Source of the DNA: Prolixibacter denitrificans
GTDB lineage: Bacteria; Bacteroidota; Bacteroidia; Bacteroidales; Prolixibacteraceae
DNA length: 64,000 nucleotides
Assembly (NCBI RefSeq): GCF_003014495.1
Contig: NZ_PYGC01000001.1
Span: forward strand, 559,805 to 623,804
Reading direction: 5' to 3'
In this document: in pieces, positions 63,589-64,000 of the stretch
How the letters are laid out: every line of letters begins with the position of its first letter
Numbering within the stretch: position 1 is the stretch's first letter
Program-made: the position numbers and the translations under genes
Notes under the pieces: model-generated
What the model saw: only the letters and a program-made list of their open reading frames with translations
Databases searched by the model: none
What the model was told of the DNA's origin: nothing

Positions 63589-63619
63589 TAAAAAAAGGGA
63601 GAACCCACCGGCCTCCCTT
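63589..63619 (-). terminator. Terminator of the fibronectin-like gene
   Basis: AAGGGAG (63595-63601) pairs with CTCCCTT (63613-63619), with an 11-nt G/C-rich loop, followed on the minus strand by seven T. It is 22 nt after the stop at 63642. Confidence 0.85.
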
Positions 63620-63641
63620 CATATATCCTGTTAAACAATTA

Positions 63642-64000
63642 TTAGTTAATCGTAATTTCCCTGTCGGTGGTCGAAATGGTTTGAATACTCGTATAGGCCG
63701 ATGTTTCAAATTTCAGGGCAATGACTTCGAACTTCAGTGTACCTGGTACATAGTTCGATACATAAGACGTCGGGATACTTAACTCAACGGTATCCTTTCC
63801 TGTTCCTCCGGCAAAAGGTGCAATATTATACACCTGCGTATCACCGCTAAAAACCTTCACCTGGTAACCATCGGCATTGGCCACTTTATCCCACTTCAGA
63901 TGCACACTGCTTGCGTCTGCCTGGTATTCGGCTGCGGTAATATGCGGAGGATAGAGGAACTCACTTGTCAAATCATTGGTTTCCGTGGCCGTCATCCCAT
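63642..64000 (-). CDS. C-terminal part of a fibronectin-type-III-like protein (cut by window edge)
   Basis: At least 119 codons open to the window end, with the true start outside. The visible part is a beta-sandwich resembling a fibronectin type III module: SSVHLKWDKVANADGYQVKV (typical W and Y positions), then strands ending YTSIQTISTTDRE. Similar modules occur at the C-terminus of Bacteroidetes secreted or surface proteins. An ATG at 63995 is unlikely to be the real start. Family of the whole protein unknown. Confidence 0.65.
   Translation of the reverse strand, partial: GMTATETNDLTSEFLYPPHITAAEYQADASSVHLKWDKVANADGYQVKVFSGDTQVYNIAPFAGGTGKDTVELSIPTSYVSNYVPGTLKFEVIALKFETSAYTSIQTISTTDREITIN

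Noticed and set aside
1-64000. Insertion sequences, prophage, rRNA operon, plasmid or replication origin
   Set aside because: No transposase, integrase, phage gene, rRNA or DnaA-box cluster could be recognised on either strand.

Overview
The window looks like chromosomal DNA of a Bacteroidetes bacterium. Three things support this. Most predicted starts lack a clear Shine-Dalgarno sequence. Many genes are preceded by a TAnnTTTG box, in five cases with a TTG/TTTG element 18-21 nt upstream, which is the Bacteroidetes primary-sigma promoter. Many gene families are typical of that phylum (DUF3857 proteins, DUF4783, CarboxypepD_reg-like secreted proteins, DUF4369/thioredoxin-like lipoproteins, a mutL-rhomboid-rhomboid-endonuclease block). 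Marinilabiliales/Prolixibacteraceae is my best guess at order and family, but this is inference only.

Layout. 1-4.7 kb: secreted or membrane accessory proteins (DUF3857, carboxypeptidase-regulatory-like, CPBP protease). 5-11 kb: alanine dehydrogenase, a PLP aminotransferase, a second CPBP protein and RecQ. 11-18 kb: a core block of tatC, lptB, tRNA-Leu(UAG), trigger factor, clpP, clpX and rmuC. 18-27 kb: a FabH-like synthase with lpxH, a thioredoxin-fold lipoprotein, ribF, ahcY, a Rieske-like lipoprotein, greA, a HIT protein and ruvC. 27-36 kb: a DUF4783-YihY-TPR operon, then rlmH, a large sensor kinase and a metallo-beta-lactamase-fold gene. 35.6-36.2 kb: a non-coding stretch with a 20-21-nt periodic repeat array. 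36-43 kb: serS, rpmA-rplU, a bifunctional nuclease, a nucleoside permease, thyA-folA, a third CPBP protein and pyrophosphatase. 43-51 kb: pbpC coupled to an alpha-2-macroglobulin lipoprotein. 51-64 kb: comM/yifB, mutL, two rhomboids, an endo/exonuclease/phosphatase-family protein, DUF58, trxA, dnaE and the end of a fibronectin-like protein.

Functional groups. Protein quality control is covered by trigger factor, ClpP and ClpX. Envelope building and defence are covered by LptB, LpxH, PbpC with alpha-2-macroglobulin, and TatC. DNA maintenance is covered by RecQ, RuvC, MutL, RmuC and DnaE. Thymidylate supply is covered by the nucleoside permease with ThyA and FolA.

The most unusual element is the array at 35611-36030. 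About 20 units share a TCC(A/T)G core at a strict 20-21-nt period, with unconserved sequence between cores. It is not a CRISPR array and I cannot assign it to a known element. A much smaller repeat with the same 21-nt period lies beside ruvC (26933-26995). Several proteins keep a recognisable fold but have lost hallmark active-site residues: DUF3857 transglutaminase-like, Rieske-like, thioredoxin-like, two of three CPBP proteins, and the MutL endonuclease motif.
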